Assembly (NCBI GenBank): GCA_017644045.1
Contig: JAEPMI010000005.1
Span: 603,927 to 667,926, forward strand
Direction of reading: 5' to 3'
Source: Deltaproteobacteria bacterium
GTDB taxonomy: Bacteria > Myxococcota_A > Polyangia > Polyangiales > Houyiibacteriaceae
Length of the DNA stretch: 64,000 nt
A model generated the notes under the pieces. The model was given only the letters and a program-made list of their open reading frames with translations. It made no database searches and was not told the origin of the DNA. Numbering within the stretch: position 1 is the stretch's first letter; each line of letters starts with the position of its first letter. A program made the translations under genes and the position numbers. Positions 1-9,617 of the stretch are shown piece after piece.

Positions 1-23
1 TTCGCCTCGGCGTCGACGGAGCA

Positions 24-617
24 TCATCGCATCACCCGCGCGTCCGCGCCGAAGGGGATCACGACGACTTTCGCCACGCCGGCGGTCGCGCCACCGACCA
101 CGCGCCGCACGTTGACCTGGACGCCACCGTTCGGATGGGTGGCAAGGAACGCCGAGCTCGACACCGACCAGCGCGTGATGCCGGTGGGCTCGAAGCAGAT
201 GTCGATGGGGGTGTCCGAGCCGTCGACCTGGAAGTCGTAGCTGGACTCACCGACCACCGGCCCGTCCACGTAGGCGGTGCAGCGCGCGTTGCCGGCGCAT
301 CCGGGCGCGACGATCGCGTCCCAGCCCGCGCGCGGGGTGCAGCGGTTGGTGGTCCCACGGAAGAGCGCCAGCTCCTCGTTCGCCGGGTCGATCTGGAGGA
401 AGTACGCGCGCCCCTGACCCACGGATGCAGAGCGGCCCTGTCGAACGATGCGGACCACGTCCAGGGCCAACTCGTTGGTTCGACGATTGGCCATGGCGTT
501 GCCGATCGTGGGAGCCGCCAGCGCGGCGACCACACCGACGATGACCACCACCACCATGAGCTCGAGGAGGGTGAAGCCCCGCAATCGGCGGGAGCGTCGT
601 TGGCGGAAAGGAACCAT
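24..617 (-). CDS. type IV pilin-like pseudopilin (GspH/FimT type)
   Basis: The protein has a short basic leader followed by RGFTLLELMVVVVIVG, the class III prepilin signal: cleavage after Gly by a prepilin peptidase, Phe at +1, Glu at +5 and a hydrophobic helix. About 197 residues, the usual size for minor pseudopilins of type II secretion or minor pilins of type IV pili. The rest is variable, with a Cys pair near the middle (TNRCTP and GCAGNARC), as in GspH/FimT proteins. ATG 617 was preferred to an upstream TTG at 635 because it leaves a normal short leader. The gene lies at the window edge, so any pilin operon downstream cannot be seen. Family confident; exact role (GspH or FimT) not resolved. 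Confidence 0.85.
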   Translation of the reverse strand: MVPFRQRRSRRLRGFTLLELMVVVVIVGVVAALAAPTIGNAMANRRTNELALDVVRIVRQGRSASVGQGRAYFLQIDPANEELALFRGTTNRCTPRAGWDAIVAPGCAGNARCTAYVDGPVVGESSYDFQVDGSDTPIDICFEPTGITRWSVSSSAFLATHPNGGVQVNVRRVVGGATAGVAKVVVIPFGADARVMR

Positions 618-745
618 CGGCCCTGTGTAACGCAAGATTCACACCATGCGAAAACACCAAGCGATTTCAGGAAGCTACGACGGAACGGGCTGAACTCTTT
701 TCGGGTGCATGAAAAATGTGCATACCCCGCGCTGGCGGCGGGGGC

Positions 746-907
746 TCACGCCCGGTCGACCTGGACCCAGAGCTCCCCATCCGGACCGCGCTCGACGAAC
801 ACCTGCCAGGGTCGGCAGCAGACGTCGCAGTCCTGGACCATCCGTCCACGAGTGGAGGGATCGACGACCAGCAGCTGGGCCTGATGGCACCATGGACAGA
901 CCACCAT
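746..907 (-). CDS. CPXCG-motif small cysteine-rich protein
   Basis: A 53-residue protein read on the minus strand. It begins MVVCPWCHQAQLLVVDPS and continues with VQDCDVCCRPWQVFVE and an acidic C-terminal strand. This matches the layout of the Cys_rich_CPXG family: a CPxC pair, a VDPS segment, then an EDCxVCCRP pair. The four cysteines can form a zinc ribbon. Function in the family is unknown. The ATG at 907 lacks a good ribosome site; a GTG at 925 preceded by GAGGAG would add six residues. It sits alone between the pseudopilin and the bestrophin gene. Confidence 0.75.
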   Translation of the reverse strand: MVVCPWCHQAQLLVVDPSTRGRMVQDCDVCCRPWQVFVERGPDGELWVQVDRA

Positions 908-1059
908 CGTCTCGTCTTCGAGCACCTCCTCGTTGTGCCACCGCTTCGTGGACCGCGCACTCCCGATCGACAGCGGCGGATTCGACCCTTGATCGCCGAG
1001 GCCCGACGGAGACCATGCGGTGTGGACGAACGACGAGAGCTGCGCAGGGGTCGACCGAC

Positions 1060-1965
1060 ATGATGATGGGGGGACGGCGGGGCTCCGTGCTCGGGCTCCT
1101 TGGCTGGCAGTGGAAGAAGTCGATCGTCTTCACGCTCGCCGCGACCGCGGTGGTGGCCGGTCACAAGCTGCTGGGGATGACCACCATGGAGCTCCCCACG
1201 CTGCCCATGGCCGTGGTCGGTGGAGCGCTCGGCATCTTCGTCAGCTTCCGAACCAACTCGGCCTACGACCGGTGGTGGGAAGGCCGAAAGCTCTGGGGGC
1301 GGATGATCAACACCTCGCGCCACTGGGCGAGCCAGGTCGTCGCCTACGTGAAGGACGAGGGGCACAAGGAGAGGCTGGTCATGCGCCACGTGGCGTACGT
1401 GCACGCGCTCCGCTGTCTGCTCCGCCAGCAGGATCCCTTCGCCGACGACGAGTTCCTCGAGTCGCTCCCGGACGAGGACCTCGAGCACCTGAAGACCGAG
1501 AGCAACCTGACCCACACGCTCCTGGAGCGGCAGCTCACCGAGACCACCGAGCTCAGCACCCAGGAACACTTCGACGAGTTCCGACTCTCGAACCTCGACC
1601 TCTCGCTGAGGCACCTGCTCGACATCCAGGGCGGATGCGAGCGCATCAAGAAGACCCCGATGCCGCCGGGCTACGGATTCATCGCCGACCGACTGGTGGT
1701 GGCCTTCTCGTTCCTCTTCCCGATGTCGATCGTCGGCGACCTGCACTGGTACACCATCCCGATCACCCTGCTCGTCTGCCTCTCGTTCGCCCTGATCAGC
1801 GAGGTCGGCCGAGTGCTCGAGGACCCGTTCACGATGTTCTACAACGGGCTACCGCTCTCGGCGATCAGCCGGATGATCGAGGTCAACGTCCGGCAGCGGC
1901 TGGGCGTGCCCCGAGCCGACCTGCCGCCGATGCGAGAGCCGACCGAGCGCGGCATCCTCATGTAG
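1060..1965 (+). CDS. bestrophin family anion channel protein
   Basis: A predicted inner-membrane protein of about 301 residues from the ATG at 1060 (three ATGs in tandem; the reading frame extends upstream but looks non-coding). The hydrophobic segment near residues 19-40 is followed by FRTNSAYDRWWEGRKLWG, the strongly conserved bestrophin/YneE segment. A C-terminal hydrophobic pair (around SIVGDLHWYTIPITLLVCL) leads to EVGRVLEDPF, equivalent to the family's IEDPFG motif. Bacterial homologues form pentameric ion channels. The stop abuts the stop of the convergent CBS gene at 1966. Ion selectivity cannot be read from the sequence. Confidence 0.9.
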   Translation: MMMGGRRGSVLGLLGWQWKKSIVFTLAATAVVAGHKLLGMTTMELPTLPMAVVGGALGIFVSFRTNSAYDRWWEGRKLWGRMINTSRHWASQVVAYVKDEGHKERLVMRHVAYVHALRCLLRQQDPFADDEFLESLPDEDLEHLKTESNLTHTLLERQLTETTELSTQEHFDEFRLSNLDLSLRHLLDIQGGCERIKKTPMPPGYGFIADRLVVAFSFLFPMSIVGDLHWYTIPITLLVCLSFALISEVGRVLEDPFTMFYNGLPLSAISRMIEVNVRQRLGVPRADLPPMREPTERGILM

Positions 1966-2433
1966 TCATTCGAGCGGTCGGACGGCCGCGGGCGCACGGG
2001 CGCCCTGATCGGAGGTGAGCTCACCGCTGACGAGATGCCGTAGCAGATCGGTCTCGGTCACGATGCCGATGAGGTTGTCGTCCTCGTCGACGACGGGCAG
2101 ACAACCGAAGCCGCCCTCGAGAATGGCCCGTGCCGCTTCCACGACCGTCGCCGTCGGCGGGACGCTGACGACGTCGCGGATCATCACCTCGGCGACGAAG
2201 GTCTCGCGGGCCTCCTTCGACGCCTGGGACCGAGAGAACGCTCCCGGATCGATGACCGACCCGGACCAGCTCAGCGCGTCGCGCTGGGACACCATGCCGA
2301 TCAGGACCGCCCCGTCCGTCACCGGGAGGTGCCGGATGGGGAGCTCCGTGAAGATGGTCATCGCGCGACCGAGCCCGTCCTCCTCCGAAAGGGTGACCAG
2401 GTCCGTCGTCATCAGGTCCGCTACGCTCGTCAT
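1966..2433 (-). CDS. CBS domain pair protein
   Basis: A 155-residue cytoplasmic protein made of two CBS motifs (about residues 5-60 and 78-135), with typical ends IRHLPVTDGAVLIGMVSQRDAL and CLPVVDEDDNLIGIVTETDL in short form. Such stand-alone pairs usually bind adenosyl ligands and regulate a partner. The ATG at 2433 was chosen because a GGAGG sits seven bases upstream and the domain begins at once; longer frames upstream look non-coding. It is divergent from the membrane kinase gene and convergent with the bestrophin gene, so it may sense energy state for either neighbour, but that is only inference. Confidence 0.88.
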   Translation of the reverse strand: MTSVADLMTTDLVTLSEEDGLGRAMTIFTELPIRHLPVTDGAVLIGMVSQRDALSWSGSVIDPGAFSRSQASKEARETFVAEVMIRDVVSVPPTATVVEAARAILEGGFGCLPVVDEDDNLIGIVTETDLLRHLVSGELTSDQGARAPAAVRPLE

Positions 2434-2646
2434 TCCACGCCTCCGCAGTGAGCAGTGCAAAGCACGGGCCATGGCCGAGCCGCAATTCCACCGTGGATGC
2501 GCCCCGCGCGTGGGGCGTTCTTGCGCGATCGAGCGTCGTGTGGCGCAACGGTTGCGCGCTCTCGGTGGCTGGACCGGTGCGGTTCCGCTCCCCCGAACAC
2601 GGCAGCCACCCACCGGTCGAGGACGGAGCGAGCTACTCTGCCAGTC

Positions 2647-4308
2647 GTGGGGGATGAGCTCGAGGATGGGGCGCGATCCGATCCGACCGGACCGACGCGT
2701 GTGGAGCGGGCGCCGATCGCCCGAACGACGGTGCCTCCGTCCGTCGTGCCCTTCCCCAAGCCAGACACCGTCCTGCGCGAGGCGGAGATCGAGCAGGCCC
2801 GTCGGATGGGGCTCGTCGGGTTGGTCTTCAACCTGATCGGGCTGGCGTTCGCCGAGATCTTCGGGGGCGACGCCCTCGCCACCCGACTCTTCATCGTCGC
2901 CCTCGCCGTGGGCGTGCTCTACAACCTCGGCCTCTTCTGGCTCGCGTCGAAGCCTTCGCGCTATCGGACCGGAGCGCTCTACGCGTACTTCGGCATCGCG
3001 CTCGTCACCAACGGTGGGGTCCTCTACTACCTCGGCGTGTTCGGCCCGGCGCTGATGATGTTCGTGCTGAACGTCTACGCCGCGTGCCTGAGCTTCGGCG
3101 CACGCGTCGCTCGCATGGCCTTGGTGAGTGCGATCACCCCGGTCGCGCTGCTGGGCGGCGCGATGGCGTTCGGCGTGCTGGAGGACCCGGGCTTGGTCAC
3201 CGCGACGGAGATGCTCGGGACGATCGGCCAGCTGCTCGTCGTCGGCGGCTTCGCGCTCTTCATGGTCTTCACCTATCTGCAGGCGCTGGGCGTGCGGGAA
3301 GCGATGGTCGCGTCGCTGGCCGAGCGCGACGAAGCCGTCCGGCGAGCCTCACACCGCGAAGCGCTCTTCCTGGAAGCGCGACAGGAGCTCGAGCGCTCGC
3401 TGCAGGCGGGAGGGATGGGCCGCTTCACGGAGCAGACGTTGGGCAGCTACGAGCTCGGCGCGGTGCTCGGGCGCGGCGGCATGGGTGAGGTCTACGAGGC
3501 CACGCACAAGGAGACGGGAGAGCCAGCCGCGGTGAAGATGCTGCTGCCCGAGATGATCGGGCGGCCGAGCTTCGTGCGCCGATTCCTCCGCGAGGTGCGT
3601 CTGGCCGCGACGCTGGACTCACCGCACGTGGTCACGGTGCTGGAGATCGGCGACGAGTCCGCGCCGATCCCCTACCTCGCGATGGAACGGCTCGAAGGCG
3701 AAGACCTGGCCCAGGTCCTCCGCCGTGAGGTCCGTCTCCCGGCGAAGGAGGTGCTGGAGCTCGTCCGCCAGATCGGCCAGGGCGTGCGCGCCGCGACCGA
3801 CGCGGGGATCGTCCACCGCGACCTGAAGCCGCAGAACCTCTTCCGCGCGAACGGCGATCCGGTGCGCTGGAAGATCCTGGACTTCGGCGTCTCCAAGCTC
3901 ATGGGCGCCGACGGCACGCTCACCCAGGGCGAACCGATCGGGACGCCCGAGTACATGGCGCCCGAGCAGGCACTCGGTGAAAACGTGGACGTGCGCACCG
4001 ATCTCTACGCGCTCGCCGCGATCGCCTACCGCGCAGTGACCGGGCTGCGACCCTTCGAGGGCGAAGACATGAAGCGCGTGCTCGTGAAGGTGGTCTCCCA
4101 CATGCCGGTGCAGCCGAGCCGGATCGTGGCCGTGCCGGGCGACATCGACGCGTTCTTCGCGCTCGCACTGGCGAAGGACCCCGCGGAGCGCTTCGAGTCG
4201 CCGGAGCGGCTGACCGAAGCGCTCGAGAGCGCGCTCGCCGGTCGGCTCCCTCAGCCGCTCCGTTCGCGGGCCGACGAGCTGCTCACCGAACGACCGTGGC
4301 CCGCCTGA
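2647..4308 (+). CDS. membrane-anchored Ser/Thr protein kinase (PknB-like)
   Basis: About 553 residues. Residues roughly 55-225 hold five or six hydrophobic segments, followed by a short basic/acidic coiled-coil-like linker (AERDEAVRRASHREALF). The kinase domain starts near residue 266: glycine loop GRGGMGEVYEA, catalytic Lys about 297 in AVKML, catalytic loop HRDLKPQNL, DFG in DFGVSKL, and APEQ of the activation segment. All core residues are present, so it should be active. Myxobacterial kinases more often have an N-terminal kinase and a C-terminal sensor; here the membrane region comes first. The start is uncertain: GTG 2647 gives a soluble acidic lead of about 50 residues without a clear ribosome site. 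Confidence 0.88.
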   Translation: MGDELEDGARSDPTGPTRVERAPIARTTVPPSVVPFPKPDTVLREAEIEQARRMGLVGLVFNLIGLAFAEIFGGDALATRLFIVALAVGVLYNLGLFWLASKPSRYRTGALYAYFGIALVTNGGVLYYLGVFGPALMMFVLNVYAACLSFGARVARMALVSAITPVALLGGAMAFGVLEDPGLVTATEMLGTIGQLLVVGGFALFMVFTYLQALGVREAMVASLAERDEAVRRASHREALFLEARQELERSLQAGGMGRFTEQTLGSYELGAVLGRGGMGEVYEATHKETGEPAAVKMLLPEMIGRPSFVRRFLREVRLAATLDSPHVVTVLEIGDESAPIPYLAMERLEGEDLAQVLRREVRLPAKEVLELVRQIGQGVRAATDAGIVHRDLKPQNLFRANGDPVRWKILDFGVSKLMGADGTLTQGEPIGTPEYMAPEQALGENVDVRTDLYALAAIAYRAVTGLRPFEGEDMKRVLVKVVSHMPVQPSRIVAVPGDIDAFFALALAKDPAERFESPERLTEALESALAGRLPQPLRSRADELLTERPWPA

Positions 4309-4358
4309 TCGGCGGAGAGTGAGTCGATCGCATTCGCTCGACCGCGTCCGGACGGTGC

Positions 4359-5360
4359 TCACGCGGAGACGATCACCGTCCCGCCGTCGGGCTCGACGGT
4401 GAGGGCGTCGGGGCCGAGGAAGGCGCGAATGGTCTCGACGTTCGTCTCCGCGTGACTCGAGAGCGGGCCGGTTCGGAAACGACCGCCACCGAGCGCCAGC
4501 GGAATCAGCAGCTGGTCCGCGAGGTACTCACCGACCGGCGCGCCGATCGCCTGGTACGCGCGAACCTGAGCGACGGCGTCGCGCGCGACCTCTTCCGCCG
4601 GGCGGCCACGCTTGCCGAAGGCCGTGACGAGCTCGGGGACCGACCCGTCGAGGAAGACCTGCACGGCGTTGCCGGGCCCGCGGCTACGGACCTCGTGAGG
4701 GCGCAGTCGTTCGCTCGGGATCCCCAGCTCGCTCGCCAGCACCGCCAATTCACGGGCGGCGACGGAGGCCGGGACTCGGGTGAAGATCGCGCGGCCGGAC
4801 ACCTCGCCCTCGGTGAGGCTCATCGCCCCCTCGAGCGGGCGCAGCTCGCTCGGCGCCACGCGGATGGTGAAGTCGCCACCACCCGCCGGATAGAAGCCCG
4901 CGCGGTCCAGGCGCACCGACACGTCGGCGCCCATGCGAGCGAGCATCGGCACGAAGACCTTCTCCACGAAGTCGAAGGGCGGCGCGGACTGGTTGTGGGT
5001 CCCACCCTCCACGCGGACCTGGCCGCCCACGCGGAGGAGGATCGGCAGCACCGTCTGGGCCACGAGCATGGCGCTCCCGGCGGAGCCGATGTCGAAGTGA
5101 TGCGTTCCCTGCTTCGGCGTCCCTGGAACGAAGCGGAGCGCGCCGCTGCGGAGCTCGGCGCCCTCCACCTCGGCGTCGCAGAGCGCCGCCGCGGCGCGCA
5201 CGGCCGTCAGATGCTGACGGAGCAACCCTGGCTTCCCGCGACCCGCCCGGATGTGGTGCATCTCGAGGGTTCGCCCCGTGAGAGCGGAGAGCGCGAGGGA
5301 GGTTCGGAGGATCTGGCCTCCGCCCTCCCCCGCGCGTCCATCGATGTCGATCGGATCCAT
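4359..5360 (-). CDS. rtcA: RNA 3'-terminal phosphate cyclase
   Basis: RtcA converts a 3'-phosphate RNA end to a 2',3'-cyclic phosphate using ATP, through an enzyme-AMP intermediate. The 333-residue length is normal for the family. The N-terminus IDGRAGEGGGQILRTSLALS and the C-terminal SSHAETNVETI (with the His that carries AMP) are diagnostic. It begins 12 bases after the rtcB stop and is clearly co-transcribed from the sigma54-type promoter in front of rtcB. Together with rtcB and rtcR it makes a full RNA-repair operon. Confidence 0.95.
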   Translation of the reverse strand: MDPIDIDGRAGEGGGQILRTSLALSALTGRTLEMHHIRAGRGKPGLLRQHLTAVRAAAALCDAEVEGAELRSGALRFVPGTPKQGTHHFDIGSAGSAMLVAQTVLPILLRVGGQVRVEGGTHNQSAPPFDFVEKVFVPMLARMGADVSVRLDRAGFYPAGGGDFTIRVAPSELRPLEGAMSLTEGEVSGRAIFTRVPASVAARELAVLASELGIPSERLRPHEVRSRGPGNAVQVFLDGSVPELVTAFGKRGRPAEEVARDAVAQVRAYQAIGAPVGEYLADQLLIPLALGGGRFRTGPLSSHAETNVETIRAFLGPDALTVEPDGGTVIVSA

Positions 5361-5372
5361 GTCTCAGCCTTC

Positions 5373-6602
<1,230 letters not shown>

Positions 6603-6632
6603 GTCGTTTTCTCCTCGTTTGCCCTGACCGAG

Positions 6633-6648
6633 AGCAGGAGTCGGACCA
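6633..6648 (-). promoter_or_regulatory. sigma54 (-24/-12) promoter of rtcBA
   Basis: Read on the minus strand the site is TGGTCCGACTCCTGCT. It has the invariant GG and GC doublets separated by ten bases and matches the TGGCACGRNNNTTGCW consensus at most informative positions. Transcription would start about 12 bases further, near 6622, leaving a 20-base leader that contains the rtcB ribosome site. A sigma54 promoter is what RtcR-type activators use. No clear upstream activator repeats were identified in the rest of the 122-base gap. Confidence 0.75.
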
Positions 6649-6724
6649 AGCGATAAACCCAATGATTTCAGCGCACACCCTGCGCTATTTCGCTCTGTTG
6701 ATATCGTGTTCTATAAACCTGGAT

Positions 6725-8299
6725 ATGAAGACGGTGGTCCTCGGGTTCCTCGGCTCGACGCTCGATCGAGGTTTCGGTGACCGGCGGTGGGACCGCTGGC
6801 GGCCGACGATCGGGATCGGCCAGCAGGAGGATCTGCTCGTCGACCGGGTCGAGCTGCTGCACGTGCCGGCCCACCAGAAGCTCGCGCGGCTGATCGCCGA
6901 CGACTTCGTCCAGGTCTCGCCGGAGAGCGAGGTGCGGCTCCATCGCACGACTCTCCGAGACCCCTGGGACTTCGAGGAAGTCTTCGGGCTCCTGCATGGC
7001 TTCGCGACGAGCTACCCCTTCGACCTCGAGAACGAGCGCTACCTCGTCCACATCACGACCGGGAGCCACGTCGCGCAGATCTGCTTCTTCCTGCTCACCG
7101 AGTCGCGCCACTTCCCGGCGCAATTGCTTCAGACCTCGCCGCCGAAGAAGGGCGAGGACCTGGGCAGCCACGCCATCATCGACCTGGACCTCTCTCGCTA
7201 CGACGCGCTCGCGCGCCGCTTCGCGGAGGAGCGGGAGGCGAGTCTCTCGTTTCTCAAGGCGGGCATCGCCACGCGCAGCGAGCGCTTCAACGCGCTCATC
7301 GAGTCACTCGAGCGAGTGGTCCTGCGCTCGACCGAGCCGGTGCTCCTGCTCGGGCCCACCGGGGCCGGCAAGTCACGGCTCGCGCGGCGGATCGACGCGC
7401 TCCTGCGATCGCGGCGCCAGCTCGCCGGACCGCTCGTCGAGGTGAACTGCGCGACGCTCCGCGGCGACGGTGCGATGAGTGCGCTCTTCGGTCACACGAA
7501 GGGCGCGTTCACCGGCGCGGCAGCGGCCCGCGAAGGGTTGCTCCGCGCGGCCGATGGTGGCCTGCTCTTCTTGGACGAGGTCGGCGAGCTCGGCCTCGAC
7601 GAGCAAGCGATGCTGCTGCGGGCGATCGAGGACAAGCGCTTCCTCCCGGTGGGCAGCGACCGCGAGGTCGAGAGCCAGTTCCGATTGATCTGCGGCACCA
7701 ACCGGGACCTGCGCGCGGCCGTGCGCGACGGACGCTTTCGCGAGGACCTGCTCGCTCGGATCGATCTCTGGGCCTTCGAGCTGCCCGGCCTGGCCGAGCG
7801 CCGCGAGGACATCGAGCCCAACCTCGACTTCGAGCTGGAGCAGGTCGGCGCCGAGCGCGGGGAAGCGCTGACGATGAACCGCGAGGCCCGCGCGCGCTTT
7901 CTCGAATTCGCGACGGTCGAGGCGACCTGGCCAGCGAGCTTCCGAGACTTCCACGCCGCGATCGTTCGCATGGCGACCCTCGCCCCTGGCGGACGCATCG
8001 ACCGGCCGACGGTCGACGCGGAGATCGATCGACTGCGCGCCACCTGGTCTCGTGCGACGGAGGTCGACGCCTCGCTGAAAGACCTGCTCGGACCCGAAAG
8101 GCTGGCCGAGCTCGACCGCTTCGACCGCGCACAGCTCGCCGACGTGGTCCGCGTGTGCAGGGAGTCGAAGAGTCTCTCGGCCGCTGGCCGCACCCTCTTC
8201 GCGGCCTCCCGCAAGCGACGCAAGAGCACCAACGACGCGGACCGGCTTCGGAAGTACCTGCTCCGCCACGACCTCGACTGGGAGAGCGTGCGGGGCTGA
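6725..8299 (+). CDS. rtcR: RtcR, sigma54-dependent activator of RNA repair
   Basis: A 524-residue enhancer-binding protein. Residues 1-180 form the RtcR regulatory domain (KTVVLGFLGSTLD at the start; HITTGSHVAQICFFLL within), a member of the CARF-like fold group. The AAA+ domain follows: Walker A GPTGAGKS, GAFTGA loop for sigma54 contact, Walker B LLFLDEVGE. The C-terminus has a basic helix-turn-helix-like tail. Homologues switch on rtcBA when damaged RNA ends or related ligands bind the CARF domain. The ATG at 6725 matches the usual family start. Divergent from rtcBA. Its stop abuts the stop of the MarR gene. Confidence 0.94.
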   Translation: MKTVVLGFLGSTLDRGFGDRRWDRWRPTIGIGQQEDLLVDRVELLHVPAHQKLARLIADDFVQVSPESEVRLHRTTLRDPWDFEEVFGLLHGFATSYPFDLENERYLVHITTGSHVAQICFFLLTESRHFPAQLLQTSPPKKGEDLGSHAIIDLDLSRYDALARRFAEEREASLSFLKAGIATRSERFNALIESLERVVLRSTEPVLLLGPTGAGKSRLARRIDALLRSRRQLAGPLVEVNCATLRGDGAMSALFGHTKGAFTGAAAAREGLLRAADGGLLFLDEVGELGLDEQAMLLRAIEDKRFLPVGSDREVESQFRLICGTNRDLRAAVRDGRFREDLLARIDLWAFELPGLAERREDIEPNLDFELEQVGAERGEALTMNREARARFLEFATVEATWPASFRDFHAAIVRMATLAPGGRIDRPTVDAEIDRLRATWSRATEVDASLKDLLGPERLAELDRFDRAQLADVVRVCRESKSLSAAGRTLFAASRKRRKSTNDADRLRKYLLRHDLDWESVRG

Positions 8300-8767
8300 T
8301 CAGGGTTCGGTGTCCAGGTGGTCGTGGAGCACGAGTAGCGCTTCGCGAAGGGACGCCATCGTGTCCTCGCCGATCGCCTCGGCGAGCTCGGCCTCCACCC
8401 GCCGAAGGTGCGCGAGGCCCTCGAGGATCCCCTGGAGCCCCTGTTCGGTGAAGACCACGCGCTTGGCGCGGCCATCGTCCGGATCCGGCTGACGCTCGAC
8501 CACGCCCATCGCCTCGAGCTCGCCGACCAGCTGACCCACGGCCTGCTTGCTGATCCCGAGCTTCTTCGCGAGCTCGCTCGGTCGCGTGCCTTCGAGCGCG
8601 ATGTGCGGGAAGAGCGCCATGTGCGCGGGCCGCGGCCGAGCCGTGCCCTCCGGCGTCGGGATCGTTGCGAGCGCGTGCTCGTTCAACAGCCGCGCGCACT
8701 TGAAGAGGAGCTGAGCCGTGCTCGCGCGCTTGGCGGTCTCGAGCGCTTCGGGGAACGAGGGATCCAC
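8300..8767 (-). CDS. MarR family transcriptional regulator
   Basis: A 155-residue winged-helix protein. The recognition region is RPSELAKKLGISKQAVGQLVGELEAMGVVER, followed by the wing DPDDGRAKRVVFTEQG, both typical of MarR. Helices at both ends would form the dimer interface. It starts with GTG at 8767, sixteen bases from a pair of palindromes, so it probably represses itself and the divergent DUF4336 gene. The ligand cannot be predicted. Confidence 0.9.
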   Translation of the reverse strand: MDPSFPEALETAKRASTAQLLFKCARLLNEHALATIPTPEGTARPRPAHMALFPHIALEGTRPSELAKKLGISKQAVGQLVGELEAMGVVERQPDPDDGRAKRVVFTEQGLQGILEGLAHLRRVEAELAEAIGEDTMASLREALLVLHDHLDTEP

Positions 8768-8782
8768 GGGCCCAGCCTAGCA

Positions 8783-8828
8783 CATGGTCAAGCGCACTTG
8801 ACCATGTTGGTCAATGGTGCTTGACTAA
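8783..8828. promoter_or_regulatory. paired palindromic operator, likely for the MarR protein
   Basis: Two inverted repeats lie in the divergent gap between the MarR gene and the DUF4336 gene. The first is perfect: CATGGTCAAG, spacer CGCA, CTTGACCATG (8783-8806). The second, TTGGTCAA, six bases, TTGACTAA (8807-8828), has one mismatch. The half-site TTGGTCAAG/CTTGACCA-type is shared. Palindromes of this size beside a MarR gene are usually its binding sites. Confidence 0.75.
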
Positions 8829-8865
8829 ATCGAGCCGGGCCGGAGCCCGCGCAGAAAGGACCGAC

Positions 8866-9570
8866 ATGCCCCGCCTGAGACCCCTCGCCGACGAGCTCTG
8901 GGAAGCCACGGATGACCTTCGCCTTCCGGGGGGCGTCTGGTTTCCCGTTCGGATGACGGTCATCCGCAGCGGCGGAGAGCTCACCCTCTGGTCGCCGATC
9001 GCCATCGACGACGCGCTCGCCGCCGAGCTCGAGACGCTCGGGCCGGTGACCCGGTTGGTGGCCCCGAACTGCTTCCATCACCTCTATCTGGCCGACGCTC
9101 GAGCGCGCTTCCCGGAGGCTGCGCTGCTGGGGGCGCCCGGACTCGCCACGAAGCGCAGCGACCTCGACTTCGACGGAGAGCTCGGCGCCGAGAGTCGCGA
9201 GGACCTCGAGCTGATCCCCACGATCGGCATCCCTCGAATGGAGGAGGTGGTCGCCCTCCATCGCCCGACCGGCACGCTCATCGTGACGGACCTGGTCTTC
9301 CACGTGCTGAAGGCGCGCGGCCTGATGAGCTGGTTCACCTTCCGGGTGGTCGCCGGCACCCTCGGTCACTGTGGCCAGAGCCGCCTGCTGCGCTGGTGGA
9401 CCGAGGATCGAGAGGCGTTCGCGGCCAGCCTCGACGCAATCCTCGCGCGCGACTTCGACCGACTGGTGATGGCGCACGGCGAGGTCATCGAGACCGGCGG
9501 CCACGCGGCGCTCACGGAGGCCACGGCGCGAGCGCGCTCGGTGCTCCGGGCTCTGCCCGCGCCGGGCTGA
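8866..9570 (+). CDS. DUF4336 domain protein
   Basis: About 234 residues of soluble protein. It starts MPRLRPLADELWEATD and has the DUF4336 pattern: a strand pair around WFPVRMTVIRSGG, LWSPIAIDDALAAEL, and NCFHHLYLADARARFPEA. The fold resembles a metallo-beta-lactamase-like sandwich but the full HxHxDH site is not present; NCFHHLY is the only His cluster at that place. Function is unknown in the family. The ATG at 8866 is chosen over a TTG at 8821 that lies in the operator. Likely controlled by the neighbouring MarR protein. Confidence 0.8.
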   Translation: MPRLRPLADELWEATDDLRLPGGVWFPVRMTVIRSGGELTLWSPIAIDDALAAELETLGPVTRLVAPNCFHHLYLADARARFPEAALLGAPGLATKRSDLDFDGELGAESREDLELIPTIGIPRMEEVVALHRPTGTLIVTDLVFHVLKARGLMSWFTFRVVAGTLGHCGQSRLLRWWTEDREAFAASLDAILARDFDRLVMAHGEVIETGGHAALTEATARARSVLRALPAPG

Positions 9571-9617
9571 GCCCGAGAAACTCTGGATGCCGCGCGGAGG
9601 CCGGTTACGATCTCCGG

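Noticed and set aside
135..884. Plus-strand frame with a DDDHHHHELEEG stretch
   Set aside because: The His/Asp run is the antisense of the pseudopilin's hydrophobic helix.
6725..7300. CARF domain as sign of a CRISPR system
   Set aside because: It belongs to RtcR beside rtcBA; no cas gene or repeat array is in the window.
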